64,000 nucleotides of DNA. It comes from Myxococcota bacterium. GTDB lineage: Bacteria > Myxococcota > JAJVIH01. The stretch covers positions 91,549 to 155,548 of the forward strand of contig JAJVIH010000020.1 of assembly GCA_022072125.1 (NCBI GenBank), in the 5' to 3' direction. Within the stretch, counting starts at the first letter, position 1, and every line of letters begins with the position of its first letter. Position numbers and translations under genes: made by a program. The notes beneath the pieces were generated by a model. It did not search any database. It was not told the origin of the DNA and was given only the letters and a program-made list of their open reading frames with translations. This document shows positions 52,786 to 61,535 of this stretch, in pieces.

Positions 52786-54147
52786 ATGGCGGGCGATGTT
52801 CGCGCCGCGCTGGATGACATCGCCAAAGGCCGCGCCCGTCCGCTCTACATCGTCAATGGGGACGACCATTTTTTGCGCCACCAGTGGTGCAAGTCCCTGA
52901 TCGAAGCGCTGGTTCCCGAAGCCGGACGGGATACCGGCGTTTTCGTTTTGGATGGGCCCCAGGCCAACGCCGCCGCCGCCGTGGATGACTTGCGCTCCCC
53001 TTCCCTGTTTGGCGGCGGAAAAACCATCTGGCTCAAGGATACCACCCTCTTCTGTTCGGGCGTGGACAAGGCGGAACTCTTCACCCGCGCCGGCGAATCG
53101 TGGCTGCAAAACAAGCCCGAGGTTGCGGCGCGCTGGTTTCTGCGCCTGCTCTCCGCGCTGAAATGGACTCTGGAAGACGCCCGTTCGCCTGGGGCCCATC
53201 CCGACGCCGAATGGGAAAAAGCCCTGGGAAGCGAATCCGGCACGGTGTCCCTGGGCCAGGCGCGTTCGTGGATAGAACCCCTGTGCGCTTTCTGCCTGGA
53301 TCGCGAATTGTCTCCGCCCGAGCCCGGGGTGGATGAAACCCTGGTGCTGGACGCGGCCGCCGGAGGGTTGCCGCCGGGAAATCACCTGATCATCAGCGGC
53401 GATCGCAAACTGGACAGCGCCTGGGCGAAGCCGCTCGCCGTCCACGCAGTCATTCTGCTCTGCCAATCACCTGTGAAGGAAGGCAAGCCCGAAAAGATAT
53501 TGCCCGCCCTGATCGCCGAGGCGGCCCAGGCGGAAGGCGTCCGGCTGTCCGGGGTCGCGGCGAAACTGATGGCCGGCCGGGTCATCCCCGATCGCGAACT
53601 GATTTACAACGAAATGCGGAAGCTGGCCCTGTTTGCGGACGGCCAGGAAATTCAACCCTCCGACATCCACGACCTGGTGGCGGATCAACAGGAAGACCCC
53701 GCCTACAAAATCGCCGGCAACCTCGCCGAAAACCGCCTCGAAGATGCGCTGGAAATGATTGCCGAGTTCATGTTCCACCATCCCAAACCGGGGGATGTCT
53801 TCATGCTGTCGGCGACGCTGGAAAACGAGGTGCGGCGCTGGCTGATGGCGCGCATCGCCATGCGCGAATTCAATATCCGCGTGCGCATGGGCTTCTGGCC
53901 CGCGGATCAGGTGAGGGAGGAAATCCTGGGCCGGATGCCGGACGGCGGAGAATCCATCTTCGGCAAGCGCCCCAGCGAGTTCCGCGCGGCCAAGGTTTTT
54001 CAGGCCGCGGCCAACCGGGATGAAGACGAACTGATCCGCATGCTGGCGGAATTTCAGAGGCTGGACCGGCGGCTCAAATCCTCGCGCCTTCCCCCCCGCC
54101 TGTTGCTGGAGCAAACCGTTCTGAACTGCTTCGCTCCCCGGGGGTGA
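52786..54147 (+). CDS. holA: DNA polymerase III subunit delta, long form
   Basis: 453 residues, about 110 more than the E. coli protein (343). The N-terminus RPLYIVNGDDHFLRHQWCKSLIEAL, the mid-part AAKLMAGRVIPDRELIYNEMRKLALFADGQEI and the C-terminal domain (KIAGNLAENRLEDALEMIAEFMFHHPKP) match delta. Residues about 75-190 hold extra sequence with Trp and Cys (KTIWLKDTTLFCSGVDKAELF, WIEPLCAFCLDREL) not seen in typical delta. The protein loads the sliding clamp as part of the clamp loader. In operon with rpsT. Confidence 0.88.
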   Translation: MAGDVRAALDDIAKGRARPLYIVNGDDHFLRHQWCKSLIEALVPEAGRDTGVFVLDGPQANAAAAVDDLRSPSLFGGGKTIWLKDTTLFCSGVDKAELFTRAGESWLQNKPEVAARWFLRLLSALKWTLEDARSPGAHPDAEWEKALGSESGTVSLGQARSWIEPLCAFCLDRELSPPEPGVDETLVLDAAAGGLPPGNHLIISGDRKLDSAWAKPLAVHAVILLCQSPVKEGKPEKILPALIAEAAQAEGVRLSGVAAKLMAGRVIPDRELIYNEMRKLALFADGQEIQPSDIHDLVADQQEDPAYKIAGNLAENRLEDALEMIAEFMFHHPKPGDVFMLSATLENEVRRWLMARIAMREFNIRVRMGFWPADQVREEILGRMPDGGESIFGKRPSEFRAAKVFQAAANRDEDELIRMLAEFQRLDRRLKSSRLPPRLLLEQTVLNCFAPRG

Positions 54148-54159
54148 AACAGGCCGCCC

Positions 54160-56376
54160 TCACGTTATCGCGAACCGGCGGCGGCGCCATAACAACAGCC
54201 CGAGAGCCGCCCAACCCCATGACAATCCGCTGCTGCTGGAAGGACTGGCGGAGCACGCGCAACCGCCTTCGCCGGCCCTGGTCAAGCCGCCGGAATTGAC
54301 GCCTTTTCCGCCATCCCGGTCCGGAGAGGCCTGCGGGTTATTCTCTCCAGCCTCTTCGCCCGGAACAGGGCTGTCATCCGCGAAACCATCGGCGGATGCG
54401 CCATCCGCCATGCCATCTCCGGAAGCGCCGTTTCCATCGGCGGATGGTCCGGCGCTGTCGTCCGCGGCGCCGGCGTCGGAAGAGGATATATCCGCCAGCG
54501 CGGAGTCCGGCGTTCCGGAATCGGAAGGGCCTGTGTCAACGGCCGCCTCCGGAGTTCCCGCATCGGTGGGACCAGGCGCGTCAACCAGTTCCAGCACGCC
54601 AAACAGCGACGGATCCTTGGCGCTGCCCACCCCGGGAGTCCATTCGATGAAGCCCTTGCGGCCGGCGCCATCGTCATCGTTGACCAGCAGCGTAAATCCC
54701 ATGCGCAGGCCGGGACGCGGTTTCACACCGATATCCGCAAACGGAACGCGAATGGCGTATACAAATGATTTTCCCGCCTCGCGCACATTGGACACGGCGG
54801 TCATGGGCCGGAATCCGTTTGGCGCCTTGAAACGGAAAATAGAACCCTGCCTTCCCGCGCCAAATTCGAAATCGCCGTCATCGTCGTAGGCGCCCCTGGT
54901 CCGATCATGATCCGTGTCAAAAGCCCACTGCACGCTGTCGGTCTGCCAGAGCAAATCCGCTGGCTGTGGCGCCCCCTTTCCATCATCGGTGACTTCAACG
55001 CCCAGCCAGAGATCGCTGTCCGTCCAACCCAGAGCGAAACGGGAGGACAGGTCCGCATCGCCATTGTGTGGCGCGCTCAACCGCACGTATTGGGCCCCGC
55101 CCAGGCGGTGGAAATCCGCCGCGCTCCATGCGGCGAGAAAATTTTCGTCCCCGGGAGGGCTGGCCGGCAACCGGGGCGCGCGAACCACCGGACCGGAAGG
55201 ACCGGCGTCCGGAGTTCCGCTGTCCGGCGGACCAGAACCCGAATCCCCGGCTCCGCCTTCACCACCGGCGCCGGCGTCGGATGGAGGAGTGATGACGCCG
55301 CCGCGCAGTTCCGGATGGGCGGCGATGAATTTCTTCAGTTCATCAAAGGCCGGTTTCCTGCGGTAACTGGCGGGGAATTTCCGTTTGGCGGGATCGGGCT
55401 CGATGGCGCGCAAAATGCCGAATCCGTCAATTTCGCAATTGGGCTGGTCGGGCCCGCAATCCAGAATTTCATAGAAAAACGTGTTGGTGACCCATGACCG
55501 GGCGAGTTGCTCCTCCAGGGCGCGGCGGTAGAAGATCGCCTGGGTCTCTTCCTGTTTGGCGTCGCCGATGGATTTTGTCCGGTAGCCCGCCTCGGTGATC
55601 CACACCTCGCCGCTGTATCCCGCCGCATCCAGCAGTTGCCGCAGGGATTTGCGCGTGAAGTTGAAACGCTGTTTGTCCAGCACATTGATGTAGCTGTCGC
55701 CATCAAAGGTGCTGGTCCCGGTTTCAGGGAAGCCGTTGTAGATATGATGGGTGATGATATCGAAGTCGCGGACTGATCGCCGGAGAACCTCTTCGAGGTA
55801 TTTGTCCACTTCGCCCACATTGGCCAGATCGGGACCCAGCACCTTGCAGTCCTTGCAGGCCGCGCGCACCGCCGCCGCTCCGGGCTTGACGATGAGGTCG
55901 AGATAATCATCCACCCCGCCCTCCCAGAACTGTTTGAGGTTGGGCTCGTTCCACAGACCAAAATGCGTGACCCCGAGCGCGCGGTAATGTTTCACCGCTG
56001 CAGTGACAAAAGAAACCCACCCGGTGGAGGACACGGGGGGGTCGTTGTGAAAACGACCGTCGGTGTCGCTCTTCCGCTTCTCCCACTCTGGCGTATAGGC
56101 CAGCGTCAGATAAGTCTTGAGCCGTTTGCTGGCGGCGTATTTGATGGGGGCGTCGAGAAAACCCCAGTTGTATTGCCCGGCTTTTGGCTCCAGGTCGAAC
56201 CAGTTGCCGTCCATGCGCACCCACTCCACGCCAAGTTCCGCGCAGGCGTCGAGCAACGCTCCAGGGGGCACATGCACACACATGCCCGTGGTGTTGGATC
56301 CCGCCTGAGCCCGCGTCCCCGCGGGAAACAGAGAAACCGCCAACAGCAATCCCCAACAAAACCGGCGCGCCTTCAT
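54160..56376 (-). CDS. Secreted glycoside hydrolase with CBM9-like domain and MYXO-CTERM-type sorting tail
   Basis: 738 residues; start ATG at 56376 after GGAGGGGG. Signal peptide MKARRFCWGLLLAVSLFPAG. TIM-barrel part (residues about 30-370) of clan A type, resembling GH39/GH5: acid/base in HFGLWNEPNLKQF, nucleophile in GEVWITEAGYR. Residues about 400-605 resemble a CBM9-like sugar-binding domain (RFALGWTDSDLWLGVEVTDDG, LGVLELV). A Ser/Asp/Pro/Gly linker follows, then GCACSASPSSSSGLSWGW, a hydrophobic helix and RRRR, the MYXO-CTERM pattern for surface sorting in Myxococcota. Glycan target unknown. Confidence 0.87.
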   Translation of the reverse strand: MKARRFCWGLLLAVSLFPAGTRAQAGSNTTGMCVHVPPGALLDACAELGVEWVRMDGNWFDLEPKAGQYNWGFLDAPIKYAASKRLKTYLTLAYTPEWEKRKSDTDGRFHNDPPVSSTGWVSFVTAAVKHYRALGVTHFGLWNEPNLKQFWEGGVDDYLDLIVKPGAAAVRAACKDCKVLGPDLANVGEVDKYLEEVLRRSVRDFDIITHHIYNGFPETGTSTFDGDSYINVLDKQRFNFTRKSLRQLLDAAGYSGEVWITEAGYRTKSIGDAKQEETQAIFYRRALEEQLARSWVTNTFFYEILDCGPDQPNCEIDGFGILRAIEPDPAKRKFPASYRRKPAFDELKKFIAAHPELRGGVITPPSDAGAGGEGGAGDSGSGPPDSGTPDAGPSGPVVRAPRLPASPPGDENFLAAWSAADFHRLGGAQYVRLSAPHNGDADLSSRFALGWTDSDLWLGVEVTDDGKGAPQPADLLWQTDSVQWAFDTDHDRTRGAYDDDGDFEFGAGRQGSIFRFKAPNGFRPMTAVSNVREAGKSFVYAIRVPFADIGVKPRPGLRMGFTLLVNDDDGAGRKGFIEWTPGVGSAKDPSLFGVLELVDAPGPTDAGTPEAAVDTGPSDSGTPDSALADISSSDAGAADDSAGPSADGNGASGDGMADGASADGFADDSPVPGEEAGENNPQASPDRDGGKGVNSGGLTRAGEGGCACSASPSSSSGLSWGWAALGLLLWRRRRFAIT

Positions 56377-56589
56377 CTGGTGTCCCCCTCCCGCGAATCA
56401 TGTGGATGACGATGGCTTATTGTTCATGGGCGGCGAAACAAATTCAACCCGGCGGTCTCCCCCGCAGAAAGTAAGGAATCTCATTTCGCGCCCCCTTTTC
56501 ATCACCAAAATCGTGGTTACCTGATCCAATGCAACCAGCGCCGCGAATGCATCCGCGGCGATATTCAACCGGTACAGGAGGTTTGTGTC

Positions 56590-57042
56590 ATGGCCATTAT
56601 CCGTTGGGACCCTTTCCGCGACATCAACGCTTTCCAGCGCCAGTTCCAGTCCATGTTCGATGAAAACTGGGGCAACCGTTTCGCCGAACTGGCCAAGGAA
56701 ACCGGTCTCACCGACTGGCAGATCAAGGTCGACATTCAGGAGAGCCCCGAGGCGTACACCGTGCGCGCGGATCTGCCGGGCGTGAAGAAGGAAGACATCA
56801 ACCTGCACGTGGACAACGGCATCCTGTCCATCACCGGCAAGCGCGAGACCGTGAAGGAGGAAGACAAGAACGGCTACCACCGGATTGAGCGCGTGAGCGG
56901 CAATTTCCGGCGATCGTTCCAGCTTCCCGAGCATGTCAACGCCCAGGGCATCGCCGCCAGCTACCAGGACGGGGTGCTGGAACTGCGGCTGCCCAAGGCC
57001 GAAAAAGCCAGGGACGGCGGTCTGCGCATTGACGTGAAATAA
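56590..57042 (+). CDS. Small heat-shock protein, Hsp20 family
   Basis: 150 residues; ATG at 56590 with AGGAGG 8 bases upstream. The alpha-crystallin domain (about residues 43-145) has DIQESPEAYTVRADLPGVKKEDINLHVDNGILSITGKRE and GVLELRLPK, ending in a short tail. ATP-independent holdase for unfolding proteins. No clear heat-shock (sigma32) promoter was found upstream. A terminator follows. Confidence 0.95.
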   Translation: MAIIRWDPFRDINAFQRQFQSMFDENWGNRFAELAKETGLTDWQIKVDIQESPEAYTVRADLPGVKKEDINLHVDNGILSITGKRETVKEEDKNGYHRIERVSGNFRRSFQLPEHVNAQGIAASYQDGVLELRLPKAEKARDGGLRIDVK

Positions 57043-57052
57043 GCGCTTCCGC

Positions 57053-57089
57053 AAACAGGAGCCTGGTCAGGAACCGGGCTCCTGTTTTT
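57053..57089. terminator. Bidirectional intrinsic terminator after the Hsp20 gene
   Basis: Stem AACAGGAGCC/GGCTCCTGTT (57054-57063 with 57077-57086) and five T at 57085-57089 in the plus direction, with AAA on the other side. It overlaps the last codons of the convergent small-lipoprotein gene. Confidence 0.85.
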
Positions 57090-57300
57090 CGCATTTGAAG
57101 TAATCCAGGGCGGCGGAGCAACCGGCTTTCTTGCCGGTGGGATTGTCATTTTCCAGGGCGGTGATGGCGCCGCGGGTGTCCTTGCACTCGCGCGACTGCT
57201 CACCATGGCAGCCGCAGACCTCCGACGCCAGTTCCTCGCACGGATCGGCGTCCGCGGAGCCGCAGGCAGACGCCGCCGCGGCGATGGCGAACGCCGCCAT
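57067..57300 (-). CDS. Small Cys-rich lipoprotein (third of a tandem trio)
   Basis: 77 residues from the ATG at 57300 (GGAG just upstream); a longer frame to 57378 would overlap the preceding gene. Lipobox AASAC. The mature part has the trio signature CEELASEVCGC, then a spaced Cys, and CSAALDYFKC at the end. Six Cys after the lipid Cys, so disulfides are probable. Unknown function; see the two upstream paralogues. Confidence 0.75.
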   Translation of the reverse strand: MAAFAIAAAASACGSADADPCEELASEVCGCHGEQSRECKDTRGAITALENDNPTGKKAGCSAALDYFKCEKQEPGS

Positions 57301-57332
57301 CCCTCTCCGGAAAGGGAGCAGCCATGTCCGGG

Positions 57333-57569
57333 TTATTTCGTTTCCGGACACCGGTAATCCCGCCGCAATTCGGCGCATTTGAAGGTGGGATCCTTCTCGG
57401 TCTCTTGGAGCAGCTTCACGCGGTTGCGGGCGTCATCGCACGCCTGAGGACCGCCGCCGGAGCAGTCACAGACATCGTTTTCGTATTCATCGCAGGCGTC
57501 TCCCATGCCGCAGGACCCCGCCAGAACGGACAACGCCAGCAACATCAGGACAGCGGACAGGTTTCTCAT
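57333..57569 (-). CDS. Small Cys-rich lipoprotein (second of a tandem trio)
   Basis: 78 residues from ATG 57569, overlapping the stop of the first trio member by 4 bases (ATGA). Signal MRNLSAVLMLLALSVLAGSC. The mature part has CDEYENDVCDCSGGGPQACDDARNRV and ends FKCAELRRDYRCP, the same Cys layout as its neighbours. Function unknown; probably periplasmic or surface-attached. Confidence 0.8.
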   Translation of the reverse strand: MRNLSAVLMLLALSVLAGSCGMGDACDEYENDVCDCSGGGPQACDDARNRVKLLQETEKDPTFKCAELRRDYRCPETK

Positions 57570-57871
57570 GGATTCTCCTTTTTCTGCGCATAGCAGCGGA
57601 AAAACGTCAGGGCGGTCTGGCAGCTTTGCCAGCTCAAACGGGTTGACTCATTCTCCGCCGCGGCGGCGTGCTGGCGGGCGTTGGCGCAAACCACTTCATC
57701 GTGATCAGGACATGCGCAAATGGCGTCGGCGTATTCCTCGCAGGGAGCCTTTCCACAGGCGGTCAACGCCATTGCAGCGGCGGCCAGCAACGCCAGCACC
57801 ACATGGCTTCCGCCCTTGCCATTCAAGGGGGGGCGGAGGGAGGGCGATTCGTGTGAACGCGCTTGCGGCAT
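57566..57871 (-). CDS. Small Cys-rich lipoprotein (first of a tandem trio)
   Basis: 101 residues from ATG 57871. A long N-region precedes a lipobox (MALTAC). The mature part reads CEEYADAICACPDHDEVVCANARQ and ends CQTALTFFRC, matching the other two members. A GTG nearer the signal could be the real start. Operon with the other two through a 4-base overlap. Function unknown. Confidence 0.75.
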   Translation of the reverse strand: MPQARSHESPSLRPPLNGKGGSHVVLALLAAAAMALTACGKAPCEEYADAICACPDHDEVVCANARQHAAAAENESTRLSWQSCQTALTFFRCYAQKKENP

Positions 57872-58003
57872 GGCGCGCGGACGATAGCGTGGGCATCCCT
57901 GCCCTGCAAGGCGGAACTCATTCGATTGCGCCGCTTCCCGCCGGTTGGCGCGGCTCTCAACCCGGTTTGACGGAAGGGGGTCAACTGTGGAAGATGAAAC
58001 CCC

Positions 58004-58768
58004 GTGCTTGCACGGAACTCCATCGCCGCCATCATCCCCGCGCGCTACGCGAGCACGCGATTTCCCGGCAAGCCCCTCGTCCCGATTGGCGGCAAATCCA
58101 TGATTCAGCGGGTGTACGAACAGGTGCTGCAGGCCCGTCTTCCGGACGCCGTGCTGATCGCGGTTGACGACGAGCGGGTGCGTTCGGTCTGCGCTTCATT
58201 CGGCGCCCGGACCGCCATGACCAGCCCCGCCCTGCCCTCTGGAACCGATCGCTGCCTGGCCGCCGCGGAGGCGGAAAACCTTTCGTCTGACATCATTGTG
58301 AACGTGCAGGGAGACGAACCGCTGGTCAATCCCCGCCATGTGGATTTGCTGGCGTCCGCACTGCGTGATCGCCCCGCCGCCAGCATCGCCACCATCGCGG
58401 TTCCCTTCGCTCCCGGTGAGGATTCTCAACGATCGGACGTGGTGAAACTGGTCTGTGACAGACTGGGCCGGATGCTGTACTGTTCGCGCGCGTCAATACC
58501 CCATGATCGCGAAGGCGCGGGTGGAGTGAACCGGCTCCGCCACGTGGGCCTGTACGCCTTCCGGCGGGAAGCCCTGCGGCGGTTTGTCGAGGCGGGACCC
58601 TCGCCGCTGGAACAGGCGGAAGGGCTGGAACAGCTTCGCGCTCTGGAACTGGGCATGGAAATCGTTGTTGTGCGGGTGGACCACGCGGCCCCCTCCGTGG
58701 ATATCCCAGCGGACGTGGAACGCATTGAAAGGTTGTTGAGCCATGAGCCTGAAAAAACTCTCCGGTAA
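58004..58768 (+). CDS. kdsB: 3-deoxy-manno-octulosonate cytidylyltransferase (CMP-Kdo synthetase)
   Basis: 254 residues from GTG at 58004. Motifs: [16 protein letters not shown] (about residues 10-25), [11 protein letters not shown] and [11 protein letters not shown] (about residues 103-113). It uses CTP to activate Kdo for lipopolysaccharide inner-core synthesis, so the organism makes a Kdo-containing outer membrane. The 3' end overlaps pyrG by 26 bases, linking its substrate CTP to its own expression. Confidence 0.96.
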   Translation: MLARNSIAAIIPARYASTRFPGKPLVPIGGKSMIQRVYEQVLQARLPDAVLIAVDDERVRSVCASFGARTAMTSPALPSGTDRCLAAAEAENLSSDIIVNVQGDEPLVNPRHVDLLASALRDRPAASIATIAVPFAPGEDSQRSDVVKLVCDRLGRMLYCSRASIPHDREGAGGVNRLRHVGLYAFRREALRRFVEAGPSPLEQAEGLEQLRALELGMEIVVVRVDHAAPSVDIPADVERIERLLSHEPEKTLR

Positions 58769-60500
58769 TGAACGCACGCCCACCCGCAACCGCCGGAACA
58801 GTTCGCGCAATGGCGACACGCCAACGCACACCAAGTACATCTTTGTCACGGGCGGCGTGGTGTCCTCGCTCGGCAAGGGCCTGGCGGCGGCCAGCATCGG
58901 CGCGCTGATGGAAGCGCGGGGTCTCCGGATCACCCACATCAAGATGGACCCCTACATCAACGTGGATCCGGGCACCATGAGCCCCTACCAGCACGGGGAG
59001 GTCTTCGTCACCGACGACGGCGCCGAAACCGATCTCGATCTCGGCCATTACGAACGCTTCACCAGCGTCAAACTGTCGCGCCTCAACAATTTCACTTCCG
59101 GACAGGTCTACGAGGCGGTCATCAAGCGCGAACGCGACATGGGAGCGGGCGGCCGCACCGTGCAGGTGATTCCCGACATCACCAACGAGATCAAGGATCG
59201 CATCCGCCGCGCCGCCGAGGGCGTGGACCTGGCCTTCGTGGAGGTCGGCGGCACCGTGGGCGATATCGAGGGACTGCCCTTTCTGGAAGCCATCCGGCAG
59301 ATGCAGATGGAACTGGGCCCGGAAAACGCCATCACCATTCACCTGACGCTGGTGCCTTATCTCAAGGCCGCGGGTGAACTGAAGACCAAGCCGACCCAGC
59401 ACTCGGTCAAGGCGCTGCAGGGCCTAGGCATTGATGCGGATATTCTGTTGTGCCGCACCGAATATCCGCTGGATCAGAAAATCCGGAAGAAGATCAGCGA
59501 ATTCTGCAATATTCCCGTGGAACGGGTCATCGAGGCGATTGATCTGGACAGCATCTATAAATGTCCGCTCAAGTTCCGCGAACAGGGAGTGGACGAGGTG
59601 ATCTTCGAATTGATGAACATCTGGTCGAGGACCGGCTCCCTGGAGCAATGGGAGGAGATCGTCCAGCGGATCGAACATCCGCGCCACAATGTACGCATTG
59701 GCATTGTCGGTAAATACGCCGAACTGAAGGAATCCTACAAATCTCTCAACGAGGCGCTGGTCCACGCAGGCATCGCCAACGAGTGCAAAGTTGAACTGGA
59801 TTACGTGGACACCGAGGGCCTCACCGCCGCCGAATCCAGCGACCGCTTCAAGAACGTGGACGCCATTCTGATCCCGGGCGGCTTCGGGGTGCGCGGCGTC
59901 GAGGAAAAAATCGCGGCGGTCCGTTACGCCCGCGAGAACCGCGTGCCGATCTTCGGCATCTGCCTGGGCCTGCAATGCATGGTGATTGAGTACGCGCGCA
60001 ACGTGGCGGGATTGACCGGCGCCCATTCCGAGGAGTTCGATGAGAACTCTCCCCACCGCGTCATCGAAATGATGGATGAGCAGCGCGCCGTCACGAAATT
60101 TGGCGATTCCATGCGCAAGGGCGCCAAGGAATGCGCCATCAATTCCGGCACGTTGGCCGCAAGAATTTACAAACAGGATCGGGTCTGGGAGCGCCACCGC
60201 CACCGCTACGAGGTCAACAACCGCTACGTCAAGCGCCTGGAAGAGGCCGGTCTGGTGGTGTCGGGGGTCAATCCGGAAAAACATCTGGTGGAGATGATCG
60301 AACTGCCGGGACATCCCTGGTTTTTGGGATGCCAGTTCCATCCGGAGTTCAAGAGCAAACCCACGGCGGCGCATCCGCTGTTCGTTTCGTTCATCAAGGC
60401 GGCGATCGCCGATCAGCAGCTTCGCAAGGGCGCGGCGATGGGAAATCACAATCCGGCTCTTCCCGGCGGGCACCGGATGGATGCGAGTCCAAGCGCGTGA
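58743..60500 (+). CDS. pyrG: CTP synthase
   Basis: 585 residues from ATG 58743, about 30 more at the N-terminus than usual (a basic leader before [16 protein letters not shown]). Synthetase domain: [41 protein letters not shown]-terminal glutaminase: [20 protein letters not shown] (nucleophile Cys) and [12 protein letters not shown] (His-Glu). Aminates UTP to CTP with glutamine. Overlaps kdsB by 26 bases. Confidence 0.97.
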   Translation: MSLKKLSGNERTPTRNRRNSSRNGDTPTHTKYIFVTGGVVSSLGKGLAAASIGALMEARGLRITHIKMDPYINVDPGTMSPYQHGEVFVTDDGAETDLDLGHYERFTSVKLSRLNNFTSGQVYEAVIKRERDMGAGGRTVQVIPDITNEIKDRIRRAAEGVDLAFVEVGGTVGDIEGLPFLEAIRQMQMELGPENAITIHLTLVPYLKAAGELKTKPTQHSVKALQGLGIDADILLCRTEYPLDQKIRKKISEFCNIPVERVIEAIDLDSIYKCPLKFREQGVDEVIFELMNIWSRTGSLEQWEEIVQRIEHPRHNVRIGIVGKYAELKESYKSLNEALVHAGIANECKVELDYVDTEGLTAAESSDRFKNVDAILIPGGFGVRGVEEKIAAVRYARENRVPIFGICLGLQCMVIEYARNVAGLTGAHSEEFDENSPHRVIEMMDEQRAVTKFGDSMRKGAKECAINSGTLAARIYKQDRVWERHRHRYEVNNRYVKRLEEAGLVVSGVNPEKHLVEMIELPGHPWFLGCQFHPEFKSKPTAAHPLFVSFIKAAIADQQLRKGAAMGNHNPALPGGHRMDASPSA

Positions 60501-60528
60501 GTCTTCATGATCCAATCTGGAGGGTGTG

Positions 60529-61410
60529 ATGAAAAAACTGACGTTGATGTTGGGCATGGGGCTGCTGTTCTCCGCGCAGGCGTGGGCGGACAACCATCTG
60601 CGCGCGGCCTGCGACGAAGGCCATGACAATCTGTTGTCCCGGCTGGCGGAGGACTACGCCAAACAGGGCGGCCCCCGCATCGAACGGCAGGCGGCCGGGA
60701 ATCCCATGGCGGTGCTGGGGCTGCTGGATTCAGGCCAGGCGGACGTGGTGCTGATCACCAGCGCAACCGCGGGCATGCCCTTCGCCGGACTAACGAAGAA
60801 ATATTCGACCGCCACGCTGGGGACCGACGCCATGGCTTTCATTGTTCACCCGGCGAACCCGGTGTCGAACCTGGACGCGGCGAAACTGAACGCCATTCTG
60901 CGCGGAGAATACAGGGACTGGAAACCCACCGGCATGGGTGATGGTCCGATCCTCCGTTACGGGCTCGGCTCCGGAAACGCGGCGTTCCACGTGATCAGGG
61001 CCGCCAGCGGCGGAACCATCCCGGCCAGCACGCAACGGCTGCGCTCCGCCGCCCACGTGACGGCCGCTGTGAGCGAATCCCTCAACGCCTTCGGGTGGGC
61101 GCCCGTGTCGCTGCTGCGCACGGGTGAGATCAACACTTCTGGCGTCAAGGTGCTGATGATTCAGTCCGGTAAGGCGCCCGTCAGCCCGTCCGACAGCGCG
61201 GCGGTGTCCAGCGGAACCTATCCGCATACCTGGAGCATCATCGCGGTGGGAAGCAAGCAGCCTTCACCGGCTGTGCTGGGATTCCTGCAGTTCGTCGCGG
61301 GCAAAGGCGGCTCAATGGCCGCCGCCAGGGAGAAGTTGGCGCCGCCGCCGCCGGCGGCCCGCGCGGAAAACCAGCGCACGCTCTCGCTCAAATCCGCCGC
61401 CAGAAAATAA
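60529..61410 (+). CDS. PstS-like phosphate/anion substrate-binding protein
   Basis: 293 residues; ATG at 60529 after GGAGGG. Signal peptide MKKLTLMLGMGLLFSAQAWA. PBP-like fold: LLDSGQADVVLITSATAGM and TDAMAFIVHPANPVSNLDAAKLNAILRGEYRDWK, the latter close to the PstS/PBP-like2 hallmark (VxxxNPVxxLxxxxlxxIfxGxxxxW). No permease or ATPase gene lies near, so it may be an orphan binding or surface protein. Co-directional with pyrG. Confidence 0.82.
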   Translation: MKKLTLMLGMGLLFSAQAWADNHLRAACDEGHDNLLSRLAEDYAKQGGPRIERQAAGNPMAVLGLLDSGQADVVLITSATAGMPFAGLTKKYSTATLGTDAMAFIVHPANPVSNLDAAKLNAILRGEYRDWKPTGMGDGPILRYGLGSGNAAFHVIRAASGGTIPASTQRLRSAAHVTAAVSESLNAFGWAPVSLLRTGEINTSGVKVLMIQSGKAPVSPSDSAAVSSGTYPHTWSIIAVGSKQPSPAVLGFLQFVAGKGGSMAAAREKLAPPPPAARAENQRTLSLKSAARK

Positions 61411-61535
61411 TCCGCCCCGGCGCTGTACGAAATATGTTCCCGCGCCGTCCGCCTCGATAGGGATGAGATGCGTGCTGTTCCGGCTGCCCCCATGCGAAGG
61501 ATCAGGAATGCCCGTCATCCCAACGCCGGGAATGA

